The position numbers and the translations under genes are program-made. A stretch of DNA of 64,000 nucleotides, taken from the NCBI RefSeq assembly GCF_024807145.1, contig NZ_JANUCA010000009.1:62001-126000 (forward strand). Reading direction: 5' to 3'. Source of the DNA: Microbacterium sp. AK031 (GTDB lineage Bacteria > Actinomycetota > Actinomycetes > Actinomycetales > Microbacteriaceae). A model generated the notes under the pieces. That model did no database searches. It was not told the origin of the DNA and saw nothing but the letters and a program-made list of their open reading frames with translations. Positions 16,987-23,659 of the stretch are shown in pieces. Positions within the stretch are counted from its first letter, which is position 1. Each line of letters starts with the position of its first letter.

Positions 16987-17195
16987 TTCGCCCCCCGCAG
17001 GAGGCCCGAGATCCGCTTGATCTGAGGGGGCTTGAGCGGTGGTGCAACGGCGAGAGCGCGATTGATCGCTGATGCGATCTTCGCCTCCGCCAAGTTGCCG
17101 CGTGCAACCTGCTCGGCTTCGGCGTCATGCATGCGCACGGCGGTCATTACGTGACCGCGCGCCTGCTCTGTGGTCAGGGGTTTAGAGGTTGGCAC
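16983..17195 (-). CDS. Hypothetical protein, first gene of the replication operon
   Basis: A 70-residue helical basic protein (MPTSKPLTTEQARGHVMTAVRMHDAEAEQVARGNLAEAKIASAINRAL, then PPQIKRISGLLRG). GTG start 17195 with GAAGGAAA upstream. It opens a run of six genes, each overlapping the next by 4 nt, so it may set the translation level of the primase and helicase. A hairpin lies directly ahead of its ribosome-binding site. No family recognised. Confidence 0.6.
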   Translation of the reverse strand: MPTSKPLTTEQARGHVMTAVRMHDAEAEQVARGNLAEAKIASAINRALAVAPPLKPPQIKRISGLLRGAK

Positions 17196-17209
17196 GGGAG
17201 CTTTCCTTC

Positions 17210-17231
17210 GCGGGAGTAAGAAAACTCCCGC
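17210..17231 (-). promoter_or_regulatory. Leader hairpin of the replication operon
   Basis: Perfect 8-bp stem GCGGGAGT / ACTCCCGC with a 6-nt loop, ending 15 nt before the GTG of the first operon gene. The sequence CTCCCGTG at the start codon repeats part of one arm, so an alternative pairing that hides the start is possible. This is a candidate for translational control of replication. Confidence 0.45.
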
Positions 17232-17392
17232 TTAGGAGCTCGACCGAATGGCCTAGGCACGATGTGCGCGTCGAGCGCGCCCTACGCTTTGGTGCCTGAG
17301 GACCCGTACTTCTCGTTTACGCCTCGGGCTATGCCCTGGGTCTTGAGGCGACCCTCGCCGGGTCGGACGTTTGAAGTTGTAGGGCTGTAAGT

Positions 17393-17704
17393 CTAGTTCA
17401 GGTCTTCCAAAAACAGAATCTTCTCGCCGACATCGCGTGCCCGGTCGAGCCGGGGAACGAGCTTGTCGCCTCGACGGTCGAGCTTGGTGCCACATCCCTT
17501 GCACGCGACATCGTGGCTTCCATCTGCAGCAGAGGATTCCCCCCACAACATTGCACCAGTGATGTCTTGCACTCGCAGGTGAGCTTCGCCGTCGAGACGC
17601 TGCCAGCCTGTAGCCCCGGTCGAGGCGATCCACCGGAAACGTGCCACGATGCGCGGGGTGCGCCCTGTGCACTTGCGGCAGGCGAGCTTGACTGTGAACG
17701 ACAT
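17393..17704 (-). CDS. Zinc-ribbon hypothetical protein of element 1
   Basis: A 103-residue protein starting MSFTVKLACRKCTGRTPRIVARFRW with a CRKC knuckle near the N-terminus and a second knuckle CKGCGTKL around residues 67-70, together a probable zinc-binding fold. The C-terminus is charged (DRRGDKLVPRLDRARDVGEKILFLEDLN). ATG 17704 is preferred over 17731 because family-like coding begins there, though neither has a good ribosome-binding site. It stands between the integrase and the replication operon, so an excisionase or regulatory role is conceivable but unproven. Confidence 0.6.
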   Translation of the reverse strand: MSFTVKLACRKCTGRTPRIVARFRWIASTGATGWQRLDGEAHLRVQDITGAMLWGESSAADGSHDVACKGCGTKLDRRGDKLVPRLDRARDVGEKILFLEDLN

Positions 17705-17962
17705 GTAGCAAGTTTGCCCAGTCGGGGCCATCTCCGCTCGTCAGGAAGTGCCCCAAAACGAGGTATTCCCTAGCACTCGTAGGGGGAGATTCGTGGCAAA
17801 TTCGTTGCGCGCCTCGGCGTGTCGTGGGCCAACAGCGCCTCCCTGCGACCGCCAGCGTCGTTGGGGTGCCGGGCTGTGGGTTGGGGTCGGCGGGGGTGCC
17901 GTTCGGACGCCAGCGGGAGACTCAGCGACGTCCGCCGAGCCAAAGCCGCGCGCGCACCGACG

Positions 17963-19417
17963 CTAGGCGCGCCAGACGATGCGGATCAGGTCGGGGTCAA
18001 ATGGCTTGCCGCTGCCCTGCGGATCGATGACCACCTCGGCCAGGGTGTCGATGATCGCTCGCTGACTGTCGATGTGCAGAGCCGCCCATGTCTGCCGAGC
18101 CTGTGGCCCGACCACGTTTACCGGGACCCGTGCTGGCATTGACTCGGACACGGTGCGCTCATGCGCCGTACGGTCAGCCCGCAGCCGCTCGGTGATGCGG
18201 CGTAGCTGGTCGCCGGTCAACACGCCCTCGGCAAACTGATCAGCGGCTGTCGCGAGCCGTGCGTCGATGACCTCTATCGCGTTGCGAGCCTCCTGCGCGG
18301 CACCCTCATCACCCTGGCTGAAGAGCTGGCCAGCATCGGGTTGTTCGAGCCGTCGTAGGATGACCTCGGTCACGAACTGGTCCACCGGCTCCTGGATGCG
18401 GCGCACCTTGTGGCAGTCGCCGCACGCGTACGCGGCCTTGACCGGCTTGGACTTCTGCCCGGGCTTTGGCGTCCACCCCGGTAGCCGCTTGATACGCCCG
18501 CCGCACCGACCGCACACTGCGAGCCCCGACAGCAGGTGAACCGGCGTGCGACCGCCGGTGCCCTGTGCTCGACTGGGGTCGGTGAGCAGTGCCTCTAGCC
18601 GTGTGTGCACGTCCTCATTGAGGATCGCCGGGTGTGCCTTGGGGTCGAAATTGCCGACCACCTTGCCCCGGTGCGTGCGGAGTCCCGCAAGCGACGGACG
18701 GCGGATGAGTTGACGCAGCGTGATGCCTTGCCAGGGGATCGGCGTGGGGTACTCCGTCTTTTCGCGGTGCGCCTTATGGACAAGCTCCGCCGTGCGTGGC
18801 GATGGGATGCCTCTGGCGTTGAAGTCAGTGGCGATGCCCCGCAGGGAATTCCCATCCAGCACCCGGCGCGCAGCCTCACGAATGACCACAGCCTCGGCCT
18901 CAACGATGACGTCGCGGCTGCCTTCACGTCGGTACCCGTATCCGGGGCGTGCGGTGGGCAGGCCATCCGCAGCGCGTTCATCTGATGCGTCACGCTGGCG
19001 GCGGGCCTTACGCTTCGACTCGATGCGGCCCATCGCGGCACGAACGGTAGACATGAACTCGCCCGAGTCGGTAGCTGGGTCTACGTAGCCGTCACGAGCC
19101 GTGTCCCACACGACTCCTGCGACCTCGCACGCGGTGTGCAGTTCTAGCTTCTCTTCGACGTTGCGCGCTAGGCGCTCCTCCTCGGTGGCGACGATGACAG
19201 CGAACGCGCCCGCCTCGGCGTCGGCCAGCATCCGCTCGAAATCGGGGCGCTCCTTGTGCCCGAGTGCGCTGATGCCGTCGTCGGTGTAGCGCGCCACGAT
19301 GCGGTAGCCGCGTGCGGCCGCGTGGCTCTCGTTCTGTGCGTGCTGGTCGGCCACCTTGTCGCGGGCGGCCACCTTCTCGCTGATGCGTGCGTAGCTCGCC
19401 GCAGGGATGGGATCCAT
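17963..19417 (-). CDS. int: Large serine recombinase, integrase of element 1
   Basis: A 484-residue large serine integrase. The N-terminal catalytic domain has YARIS with nucleophile Ser13, then DDGISALGHKERPDFERMLADAEAGAFAVIVATEEERLARN. A recombinase domain follows (PGYGYRREG, LRGIATDFNARGIPSPR, ITLRQLIRRPSLAGLRTHRGKVVG), then a zinc ribbon (CGRCGG with CGDC) and a coiled-coil region (residues about 365-430). It starts 22 bp from the attR core, the usual place. It would catalyse site-specific insertion into tadC; excision normally needs a directionality factor, which I cannot identify among the small genes. Confidence 0.95.
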   Translation of the reverse strand: MDPIPAASYARISEKVAARDKVADQHAQNESHAAARGYRIVARYTDDGISALGHKERPDFERMLADAEAGAFAVIVATEEERLARNVEEKLELHTACEVAGVVWDTARDGYVDPATDSGEFMSTVRAAMGRIESKRKARRQRDASDERAADGLPTARPGYGYRREGSRDVIVEAEAVVIREAARRVLDGNSLRGIATDFNARGIPSPRTAELVHKAHREKTEYPTPIPWQGITLRQLIRRPSLAGLRTHRGKVVGNFDPKAHPAILNEDVHTRLEALLTDPSRAQGTGGRTPVHLLSGLAVCGRCGGRIKRLPGWTPKPGQKSKPVKAAYACGDCHKVRRIQEPVDQFVTEVILRRLEQPDAGQLFSQGDEGAAQEARNAIEVIDARLATAADQFAEGVLTGDQLRRITERLRADRTAHERTVSESMPARVPVNVVGPQARQTWAALHIDSQRAIIDTLAEVVIDPQGSGKPFDPDLIRIVWRA

Positions 19418-19438
19418 ATAGAAAGGTTACTACCTATT

Positions 19439-19443
19439 GCTGT
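19439..19443. repeat. attR core of element 1 (TGCTG)
   Basis: Second copy of the 5-bp core, at the junction between element 1 and the 3' part of tadC. Confidence 0.82.
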
Positions 19444-19530
19444 TGCCTCTGGTCTTCTTGATCCTTCCGCTGAGCGTGCTGTTCGCCGTGTTCCCGGGAT
19501 TGTTCATCCTGCGGCTCGGACTCGGCTGAA
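19439..19530 (+). pseudogene. tadC: tadC, 3' fragment
   Basis: The last 30 codons of tadC: CTG TTG CCT CTG then VFLILPLSVLFAVFPGLFILRLGLG and TGA at 19528-19530. This is the C-terminal membrane helix missing from the 5' portion at 4338. There is no start codon or ribosome-binding site of its own, so it is silent while element 1 is present. Confidence 0.92.
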
Positions 19531-19558
19531 TCGGCTGAAACCTGAATCGGCTGAAACA
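19528..19558. repeat. Tandem 15-bp repeat after tadC
   Basis: TGAATCGGCTGAAAC occurs twice, at 19528-19542 and 19544-19558, the first copy including the tadC stop codon. It lies in host DNA between the two islands, ahead of the pilin gene. Its role is unknown; it may be a simple local duplication. Confidence 0.6.
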
Positions 19559-19590
19559 GCGACAAGAACCACCTATCTAGGAGAGGAATA

Positions 19591-19728
19591 ATGATGATGA
19601 AAGCAATCGGACGCTGGTGGACAGGGCTGACCGCCGACGCCAGAGCGCTCGCCGAAGATGAGACCGGCGATGTACCCGGTTGGGTCTTGGTGACATTGAT
19701 GACCGCAGGTGCAGACTTTAGACAGTGA
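19591..19728 (+). pseudogene. Small Flp-like pilin gene, 5' portion, interrupted by element 2
   Basis: A good ribosome-binding site (GGAGAGG) precedes the ATG at 19591. The first 40 codons (ending DETGDVPGWVLVTLMTAG) belong to a small actinobacterial Tad-locus pilin or pilin-like protein, up to the start of its hydrophobic helix. Host sequence ends at AGGT (19707-19710); codons ADFRQ and the TGA come from element 2. The rest of the helix is at 28809-28896. Joined at AGGT the product reads LMTAGLVVLIWAVAGPAL, a continuous TM helix, total about 68 residues. The truncated form lacks most of the helix. Confidence 0.85.
19707..19710. repeat. attL core of element 2 (AGGT)
   Basis: Four-base identity shared with 28809-28812. 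Joining the host flanks through it restores the pilin frame as ATG ACC GCA GGT CTC GTC. Confidence 0.78.
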
Positions 19729-19913
19729 TCTAAATGGGCCCAGCGGTTTTAGCTGGAAGCCAGCTGTGAGTCGGAGGCGCGAAAGGCGTCATTCCGTGGG
19801 CGCCAGCGCTATTCGCTGGGAGAACGCTGAGCACGCTCGGCATCCCGGCGATTCGGGTGAATCCTTATCTCCGCCGCGGGGAAACGCCCCAACGCAGATT
19901 GGAAACACCCACC
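19711..19913. other. Left-end non-coding region of element 2
   Basis: About 200 bp with several small hairpins, including CCAGCG-ctatt-CGCTGG near 19802-19818 and GCTGGAAGCCAGC near 19751. No coding frame is convincing. It may hold the attachment-site arms and the promoter of the plus-strand genes. Confidence 0.4.
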
Positions 19914-20099
19914 ATGGATACAGCAATTGAGCTCGTCTACTCACGCCTCGCAACGCTTGAAAGCCAGTTCATGACCCGAGCTGCCAATGAATTTGAAGAT
20001 GACAACACCCCTGACTGGGCGATCCCAATGCTTGAGGAACGCCAGCGACTGATTGACGCCGAAGATGAGCTTGAGGTGGCCAAGGACGCACTCAAGTGA
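19914..20099 (+). CDS. Small hypothetical protein of element 2 (61 aa)
   Basis: A 61-residue acidic helical protein: MDTAIELVYSRLATLESQFMTRAANEFEDDNTPDWAIPMLEERQRLIDAEDELEVAKDALK. ATG 19914 has a weak GGAA about 12 nt upstream. The next gene starts with a GTGA overlap, which supports both being real. The amphipathic pattern suggests a coiled coil. Function unknown. Confidence 0.55.
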   Translation: MDTAIELVYSRLATLESQFMTRAANEFEDDNTPDWAIPMLEERQRLIDAEDELEVAKDALK

Positions 20100-20281
20100 A
20101 CAAGCTTCACGCAGAGGCACGGAGGTCAGCTCAGGCTGGCCTCCGGGTCCACGTGGGTCCCGGAATAGACGGAGTCATCCCCGGCCTCTATGGCCTGCGA
20201 CTAGGTCGCTGGGTCGAGTGGCATCCAGATGTCGATGTTCGGCTGGCCAGAGTGGACGCATTTTTCGGTCAACCAAGCTAG
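20096..20281 (+). CDS. Small hypothetical protein of element 2 (61 aa, basic)
   Basis: A 61-residue basic protein (MNKLHAEARRSAQAGLRVHVG, then GIDGVIPGLYGLRLGRWVEWHPDVDVRLARVDAFFGQPS). GTG 20096 overlaps the stop of the preceding gene by 4 nt. The coupling to that gene is the main evidence. No family recognised. Confidence 0.45.
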   Translation: MNKLHAEARRSAQAGLRVHVGPGIDGVIPGLYGLRLGRWVEWHPDVDVRLARVDAFFGQPS

Positions 20282-20349
20282 ATCGGGATGACACGGGAGT
20301 CGGCGAAAGTCGGCTCCCTTTGTCGTTCCATCGCGGCACTGTCATAGAC

Positions 20350-20556
20350 ATGAACGCCAACGAGACCGTCCGCGCCCTGAACAAGGGCGACCACGTCATG
20401 GTCATTGCGACCGTCACCAACATCACCTTCACCAAGGGCGAGACCTACGACCTCGTGTTCCTTGGGTGGTTCGGTCCGCAACCCCTTTTTCGTCGCGAGT
20501 CCGACGGCGTGACCGTCCCCTACTTCGCGTTTGAAGCAGGGCACATCACCTTCTAG
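20350..20556 (+). CDS. Small hypothetical protein of element 2 (68 aa)
   Basis: A 68-residue protein, MNANETVRALNKGDHVMVIATVTNITFTKGETYDLVFLGW, then PQPLFRRESDGVTVPYFAFEAGHITF. The regular alternation of hydrophobic and charged residues looks like a small beta-barrel (SH3- or OB-like). No clear ribosome-binding site precedes the ATG at 20350, but the gene is followed 31 bp later by one with a strong site. Function unknown. Confidence 0.5.
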   Translation: MNANETVRALNKGDHVMVIATVTNITFTKGETYDLVFLGWFGPQPLFRRESDGVTVPYFAFEAGHITF

Positions 20557-20587
20557 TAGTTCCACACAACCCAAGGAGAACCAGATC

Positions 20588-20896
20588 ATGGCTACATCGA
20601 AGAAGACCAACAACCCCGACACCGACGAGACCGCCAAGGCAATCGCGTTCGCGAAGTCCGCGATCAAGGGAGTGGCGTCCGCGAGCGCCGTCCCTGAGGC
20701 CGTGAACCGCGAGAACGTCCGCGAGTTCAACAACCTCATCGAGGACCTGATCGCTGACCTCCGCCAGGTGAAGGCAGGCCACGCCAAGATGCTGCGAGTC
20801 GCGCAGTCGAGTGAGTCGCGGAAGGCCAAGGCGGAGCGCGTCAAGAAGGCACTCGCGCTTCTGGAGGCTCAGGAGAAGGAGGAGGCACCCGAGTAA
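20588..20896 (+). CDS. Helical basic hypothetical protein of element 2 (102 aa)
   Basis: A 102-residue, highly helical protein. AAGGAGAACC gives a strong ribosome-binding site for ATG 20588. The sequence runs from a polar N-terminus (MATSKKTNNPDTDETAK) through ENVREFNNLIEDLIADLRQVKAGHAKMLRVAQ to a charged tail (RKAKAERVKKALALLEAQEKEEAPE). It is closed by a strong terminator, so translation level is probably high. It could be a DNA-organising or capsid-assembly helper; nothing in the sequence decides this. Confidence 0.65.
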   Translation: MATSKKTNNPDTDETAKAIAFAKSAIKGVASASAVPEAVNRENVREFNNLIEDLIADLRQVKAGHAKMLRVAQSSESRKAKAERVKKALALLEAQEKEEAPE

Positions 20897-20908
20897 CTCC
20901 AGTCGACA

Positions 20909-20942
20909 CGAAAGCCCCCGGGGTAGGCCTCGGGGGCTTTCG
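20909..20942 (+). terminator. Intrinsic terminator
   Basis: CGAAAGCCCCCG pairs with CGGGGGCTTTCG around a 10-nt loop directly after the 102-residue gene; the arms provide A- and T-runs for both strands. Confidence 0.85.
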
Positions 20943-20968
20943 TCGTACCTGGCCGATATCCTCAGGGC

Positions 20969-21721
20969 ATGACATCGGGTGAGGCGTGGCTGATAGCGAT
21001 CGTGGGCGGTGCGGTCGCGGCGATCTTGGCCTCGTGGGCGCTCGCATTCTTCAGCAAGGTATTCCGAGACAGGTTCTGGGTGCCGTTGGGCAACGCGCTG
21101 CGATGGCCGTTCACCTTACGCATCACGACAGTGAACAGGATCAGGAAGGCTGGGGAGGCCGTCACCAGACTCGGCCGTGAGAACGAGAGGCTCCGCGCCG
21201 ATGTTGAGAAGGCAACCAATCTTGGGGCAGCTCACGTAGCTGCGACTCAAGAGCTCGCCAAACAGGAACTCCAGGCGGCCCAGGCGCAGGCCAAGTATGA
21301 AGCGCTCGAGCAAGTTCGGCGAGGGGGAGAACTCGCCGAGACGGCGCGCGAATACGGCCGGATGCAAGGGCGAGCCGAGGCAATGGCTGAGGTCGAGGCC
21401 GAGCGCGCCGCACCACAGCTCCAGCCCCAGTGGCGGATCGAAGATGTCAAGGACAGTGACATCTTCGTACTCAAGAACACACAGCCCAGCGTTCACATCA
21501 GTGATGTGAGCCTGCTTCCGCCGATGGGAGACTTCGCGTTCAGCGGGCCGTCACAGTGGCCGGGGGCGATGGAGAACGCGATCATCTTCCACGGCGAAAG
21601 ACAGGCTAATGGGCGGTCATTCGGCGTTCGATTCGTCGTGCGGTGGCGGGACCTGAACGGCGATCACAAGGTCGGAGAGATATTTCTCGACAAGGAGCAA
21701 CGCCGAATGACCGTGCTCTGA
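20969..21721 (+). CDS. Membrane-anchored coiled-coil protein of element 2
   Basis: A 250-residue protein. One N-terminal transmembrane helix (AWLIAIVGGAVAAILASWALAFF) is followed by a basic segment, a long coiled coil (residues about 65-150; LGRENERLRADVEKATNLGAAHVAATQELAKQELQAAQAQAKYEALEQ) and a C-terminal beta-rich domain (SDIFVLKNTQPSVHISDVSLLPP, FGVRFVVRWRDLNGDHKVGEIFLD). Membrane anchor plus coiled coil plus sensor-like domain is a common layout for anti-phage effectors and for structural scaffolds, but no named family fits. It is a lone transcription unit between two terminator-like sites. Confidence 0.7.
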   Translation: MTSGEAWLIAIVGGAVAAILASWALAFFSKVFRDRFWVPLGNALRWPFTLRITTVNRIRKAGEAVTRLGRENERLRADVEKATNLGAAHVAATQELAKQELQAAQAQAKYEALEQVRRGGELAETAREYGRMQGRAEAMAEVEAERAAPQLQPQWRIEDVKDSDIFVLKNTQPSVHISDVSLLPPMGDFAFSGPSQWPGAMENAIIFHGERQANGRSFGVRFVVRWRDLNGDHKVGEIFLDKEQRRMTVL

Positions 21722-21852
21722 GGCGAACAGTCGGCTCAGGCCAACCCACAGCCTCCGTGGGCGAGCTTTTAGGGGCTCGGCAGCACCCTCGCAAGGGGGG
21801 TCAGATTCTGGGAGCCCAGATGAGCCCGTATGGCTTCGAATCCAACTTGCCC

Positions 21853-22161
21853 CTATTGCCCTGGACTCAGGGCCTCAGCCAGCTTGTGCTCAGCCGCGCG
21901 CATGGTTTGGGCGGCGAGGGCTAGGGCTCGCTCGGCCCCCTTGACAGCCTTGCGAAGCTCTCGGCGGCCGCGGTCGACGGTGATCTGATAGGTCGGATCG
22001 TTGTACAAGCCGATGGATCGGATGCCGGTCTCTTCGGGGTCCACAGGGTGACGTGAAGCCTGGAACTGTGCCTCCGCTGTGTCGGCCAGAAGGCTCCGAA
22101 GGCGGAGGGTGACCGCTCCAAAGCGCTCCAGTGTGGCAAGGCTGCTGTCGTTGGCGCTCAT
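21853..22161 (-). CDS. Phage-type hypothetical protein (102 aa)
   Basis: A 102-residue helical protein of a kind often seen in actinophage genomes: LERFGAVTLRLRSLLADTAEAQFQASRHPVDPEETGIRSIGLYNDPTYQITVDRGRRELRKAVKGAERALALAAQTM. The NDPTyqiT-D-RR-LR motif is distinctive, but its function is not known to me. It is the last gene of the minus-strand cluster and overlaps the preceding one by 4 nt. Confidence 0.65.
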   Translation of the reverse strand: MSANDSSLATLERFGAVTLRLRSLLADTAEAQFQASRHPVDPEETGIRSIGLYNDPTYQITVDRGRRELRKAVKGAERALALAAQTMRAAEHKLAEALSPGQ

Positions 22162-22385
22162 GATGCCTCCTTCAGGAGCAGAGTGTGGAGGTCGCCGAGC
22201 GTATAGCCTTCGTCGGCCAAAAGGCCTTCGATGACGCCGGCCATAGCGGCGATGAGGACGGTCGGCTGGACGCCGGCGGCCTCAGCGTCCGTCACGGCTG
22301 CGTGGATAGCGAGCGGGTCAGCCTGAGCCGACGCGGTGATGAGGCGAGTGATGAAGGGTGTTGCTGAGGGGGTGAGGTCGGTCAT
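22158..22385 (-). CDS. Small hypothetical protein of element 2 (75 aa)
   Basis: A 75-residue, Ala/Leu-rich helical protein (MTDLTPSATPFITRLITASAQADPLAIHAAVTDAEAAGVQPTVLIAAMAGVIEGLLADEGYTLGDLHTLLLKEAS). ATG 22385 has GGAGAACCC upstream and overlaps the HNH stop by 4 nt; it overlaps the next gene by 4 nt as well. Coupling on both sides supports it. No family recognised. Confidence 0.6.
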   Translation of the reverse strand: MTDLTPSATPFITRLITASAQADPLAIHAAVTDAEAAGVQPTVLIAAMAGVIEGLLADEGYTLGDLHTLLLKEAS

Positions 22386-22855
22386 GCTGGGTTCTCCTTC
22401 TTGCGGGCGCGATACTCGCGCATGTTGGCCGCGTGCGCCGCGGTGCAGCGAGGGCACCTGCAGTACCCGTTCTTGTACCTCGACGGCGTGCCATGTGGCC
22501 GCACAAGTGGCCGGCGACCGTTGCGCTTGGCGTCGGCGTAATTGTCGGCGTAGGTCCCGTACTCGAGATTGGTGGCCCGATTGTCGCTGTGCACATCGTT
22601 CTTGTGTCGAGTGAGCTGCCCGGCCGGGCGAGGACCGATGAACGCCCCAGCAACGAGTTGGTGGACCGTGCGCTGGGTCCGCCGCTCACCACGGCGGCTC
22701 AGTTGGACTTCGAGGCGGCCGGACCCGCTATTGGGGTGTGGCTTGAGGACGCCACGGCGCGAGCGGACTCGACCCTCCGAGCTCACCCAGTAGCCGGGGT
22801 AACCGGGGATCGACGCCCAGACCTCGTGAGGCAGGTTGACGACTGGCTTGGTCAT
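22382..22855 (-). CDS. HNH endonuclease with NUMOD4 motif
   Basis: A 157-residue homing-type HNH protein. The N-terminal NUMOD4 part is WASIPGYPGYWVSSEGRVRSRRGVLKPH. The HNH core is VHQLVAGAFIGPRPAGQLTRHKNDVHSDNRATNLEYGTYADNYADA, with the His-Asn-His residues in RHKND and DNRATNLEYGT. A basic C-terminal region with CRCPRC adds a small zinc knuckle. In phages such proteins are either homing enzymes or packaging-machine components beside terminase genes; the small-terminase-like gene is less than 1 kb away. ATG 22855 overlaps the upstream mini-gene by 4 nt. Confidence 0.85.
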   Translation of the reverse strand: MTKPVVNLPHEVWASIPGYPGYWVSSEGRVRSRRGVLKPHPNSGSGRLEVQLSRRGERRTQRTVHQLVAGAFIGPRPAGQLTRHKNDVHSDNRATNLEYGTYADNYADAKRNGRRPLVRPHGTPSRYKNGYCRCPRCTAAHAANMREYRARKKENPA

Positions 22856-22956
22856 GACAGGACCCCGACGAGGCCCGCGACCAGGAGGGCGAGAGACGCG
22901 AGAGCCGCGGCGGCGTGGTCGCTCAGCGCGAGGAGAGTGATCTTGAGGGTGGACAT
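22852..22956 (-). CDS. Miniature membrane peptide (34 aa)
   Basis: A 34-codon frame: MSTLKITLLALSDHAAAALA followed by SLALLVAGLVGVLS and a TGA that overlaps the HNH ATG (ATGA). About 20 consecutive apolar residues make a likely transmembrane helix. The exact 4-nt coupling is the best evidence; the ribosome-binding site is weak (GAAAG). It could be a holin-like peptide or simply a translation-coupling leader. Confidence 0.4.
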   Translation of the reverse strand: MSTLKITLLALSDHAAAALASLALLVAGLVGVLS

Positions 22957-22976
22957 GGGTTGCAGCTTTCAACGAG

Positions 22977-23032
22977 AAAAGCCGGCCAGCCCAGGCGCCG
23001 CTGCAACTCGGCACCCGGACTGACCGGCTGGT
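22977..23032 (-). terminator. Candidate minus-strand terminator
   Basis: On the minus strand an imperfect stem (CAGCCGGTCAG with CTGGCCGGCT) is followed by TTTTCTC. It lies between the zinc-finger gene at 23134 and the miniature membrane peptide, and may split the minus-strand cluster into two units. Confidence 0.4.
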
Positions 23033-23133
23033 TTATGGGCGCGCCTAATGAGGTTGCAGGCTCAGGCGCAGCGACTCGATATATCGTGTCGCGGGTTCGT
23101 GATTCGGGAGCTTGCCCCCGGGAAGGTCATGGT

Positions 23134-23358
23134 TTACGCGAAGCCCAGTCGCTCGCGGTCCTCGGCGGACAGCAGGGCGACGGCGGCCTCGTACCGCTCG
23201 CGAGTACGCTGGCGACTTCTTTTCAGCGCATCACGCTGGCAGGGTCGGCAGTAGCCACCCCGGCCCGTCGGCTCGCTGCGGTTGCGCGGGAAGTCGGTGA
23301 CCGGCTTCTCCGTTTGGCAGGCGGGGCAGCGCTTCGTGAACTGGACGATGTCAGGCAT
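23134..23358 (-). CDS. Small zinc-finger protein of element 2
   Basis: A 74-residue protein with two knuckles, CPAC at residues 11-14 and CRPC at 37-40, spaced as in the short zinc-ribbon proteins of actinophages (CPACQTEKPVTDFPRNRSEPTGRGGYCRPCQRDALKRSRQR), followed by a basic helix. It resembles the N-terminal part of recombination endonuclease VII-like proteins but lacks their catalytic region. It overlaps the upstream gene by 8 nt. Probably DNA- or RNA-binding. Confidence 0.65.
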   Translation of the reverse strand: MPDIVQFTKRCPACQTEKPVTDFPRNRSEPTGRGGYCRPCQRDALKRSRQRTRERYEAAVALLSAEDRERLGFA

Positions 23359-23659
23359 CTGCGGCCTCCGTCAGCTTTGCGGCCTGGGACTTGATGTGCG
23401 CCAGCCGGGACGCGGAGCGCTCGGGCTTGGTGCCTTCACGGCGGCGGCGGGCGCGGTCGTCGCGGATGGTGCGGTTGATCTGGGCCAACATGCCGGAGTA
23501 GCTGGCGATGATGCGGGACTCGAGAGCCCCGGTCTTGGCCAGTTGGGAGTCGGCCTGGTCGGCGACAGCGCGGGCAAGACCTATGATTCCGGCCATTCGG
23601 TCTTCAGACATGACGGGGTCAGAGTCGATGACAGATTCGAGGTCGTCGCGGAGAGTCAC
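23351..23659 (-). CDS. Candidate small terminase-like protein (102 aa)
   Basis: A 102-residue helical protein. The pattern MAGIIGLARAVADQADSQLAKTGALESRIIASYSGMLAQINRTIRDDRARRRREG resembles the core of actinophage-type small terminase subunits (an LARAVAD helix, a variable linker, then a second helix with a regularly placed Tyr/Leu and a basic end), and the length is right. The resemblance is by eye and not conclusive. If correct, the satellite would encode its own DNA-recognition subunit to redirect a helper's large terminase. It overlaps both neighbours. Confidence 0.4.
   Translation of the reverse strand: MTLRDDLESVIDSDPVMSEDRMAGIIGLARAVADQADSQLAKTGALESRIIASYSGMLAQINRTIRDDRARRRREGTKPERSASRLAHIKSQAAKLTEAADA

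Larger units (their letters stand above)
5189..19443. mobile_element. Integrated element 1 (serine-integrase island inside tadC)
   Basis: About 14.25 kb bounded by the shared pentamer TGCTG at 5189-5193 and 19439-19443, inserted in tadC. The right end encodes a large serine recombinase, divergent from the junction. Cargo is a restriction-modification pair, a TIGR02391 protein, an Abi-alpha-like protein, an XRE regulator, an SOS-box gene, a small resolvase, a WhiB protein and a replication operon with helicase and primase-polymerase. No capsid, portal, terminase, tail, relaxase or conjugation ATPase is visible. I infer a defence-carrying satellite or integrative plasmid. The boundaries follow directly from exact reconstruction of the host gene. 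Confidence 0.9.

Noticed and set aside
17232..17392. Possible non-coding RNA between the replication operon and the zinc-ribbon gene
   Set aside because: Only short incidental complementarities; no stable or repeated structure that I could support.
21780..21852. tRNA-like sequence (GGCTTCGAATCC) at 21830-21845
   Set aside because: The T-loop-like string lacks a proper T-stem and no acceptor or anticodon stems can be formed around it.
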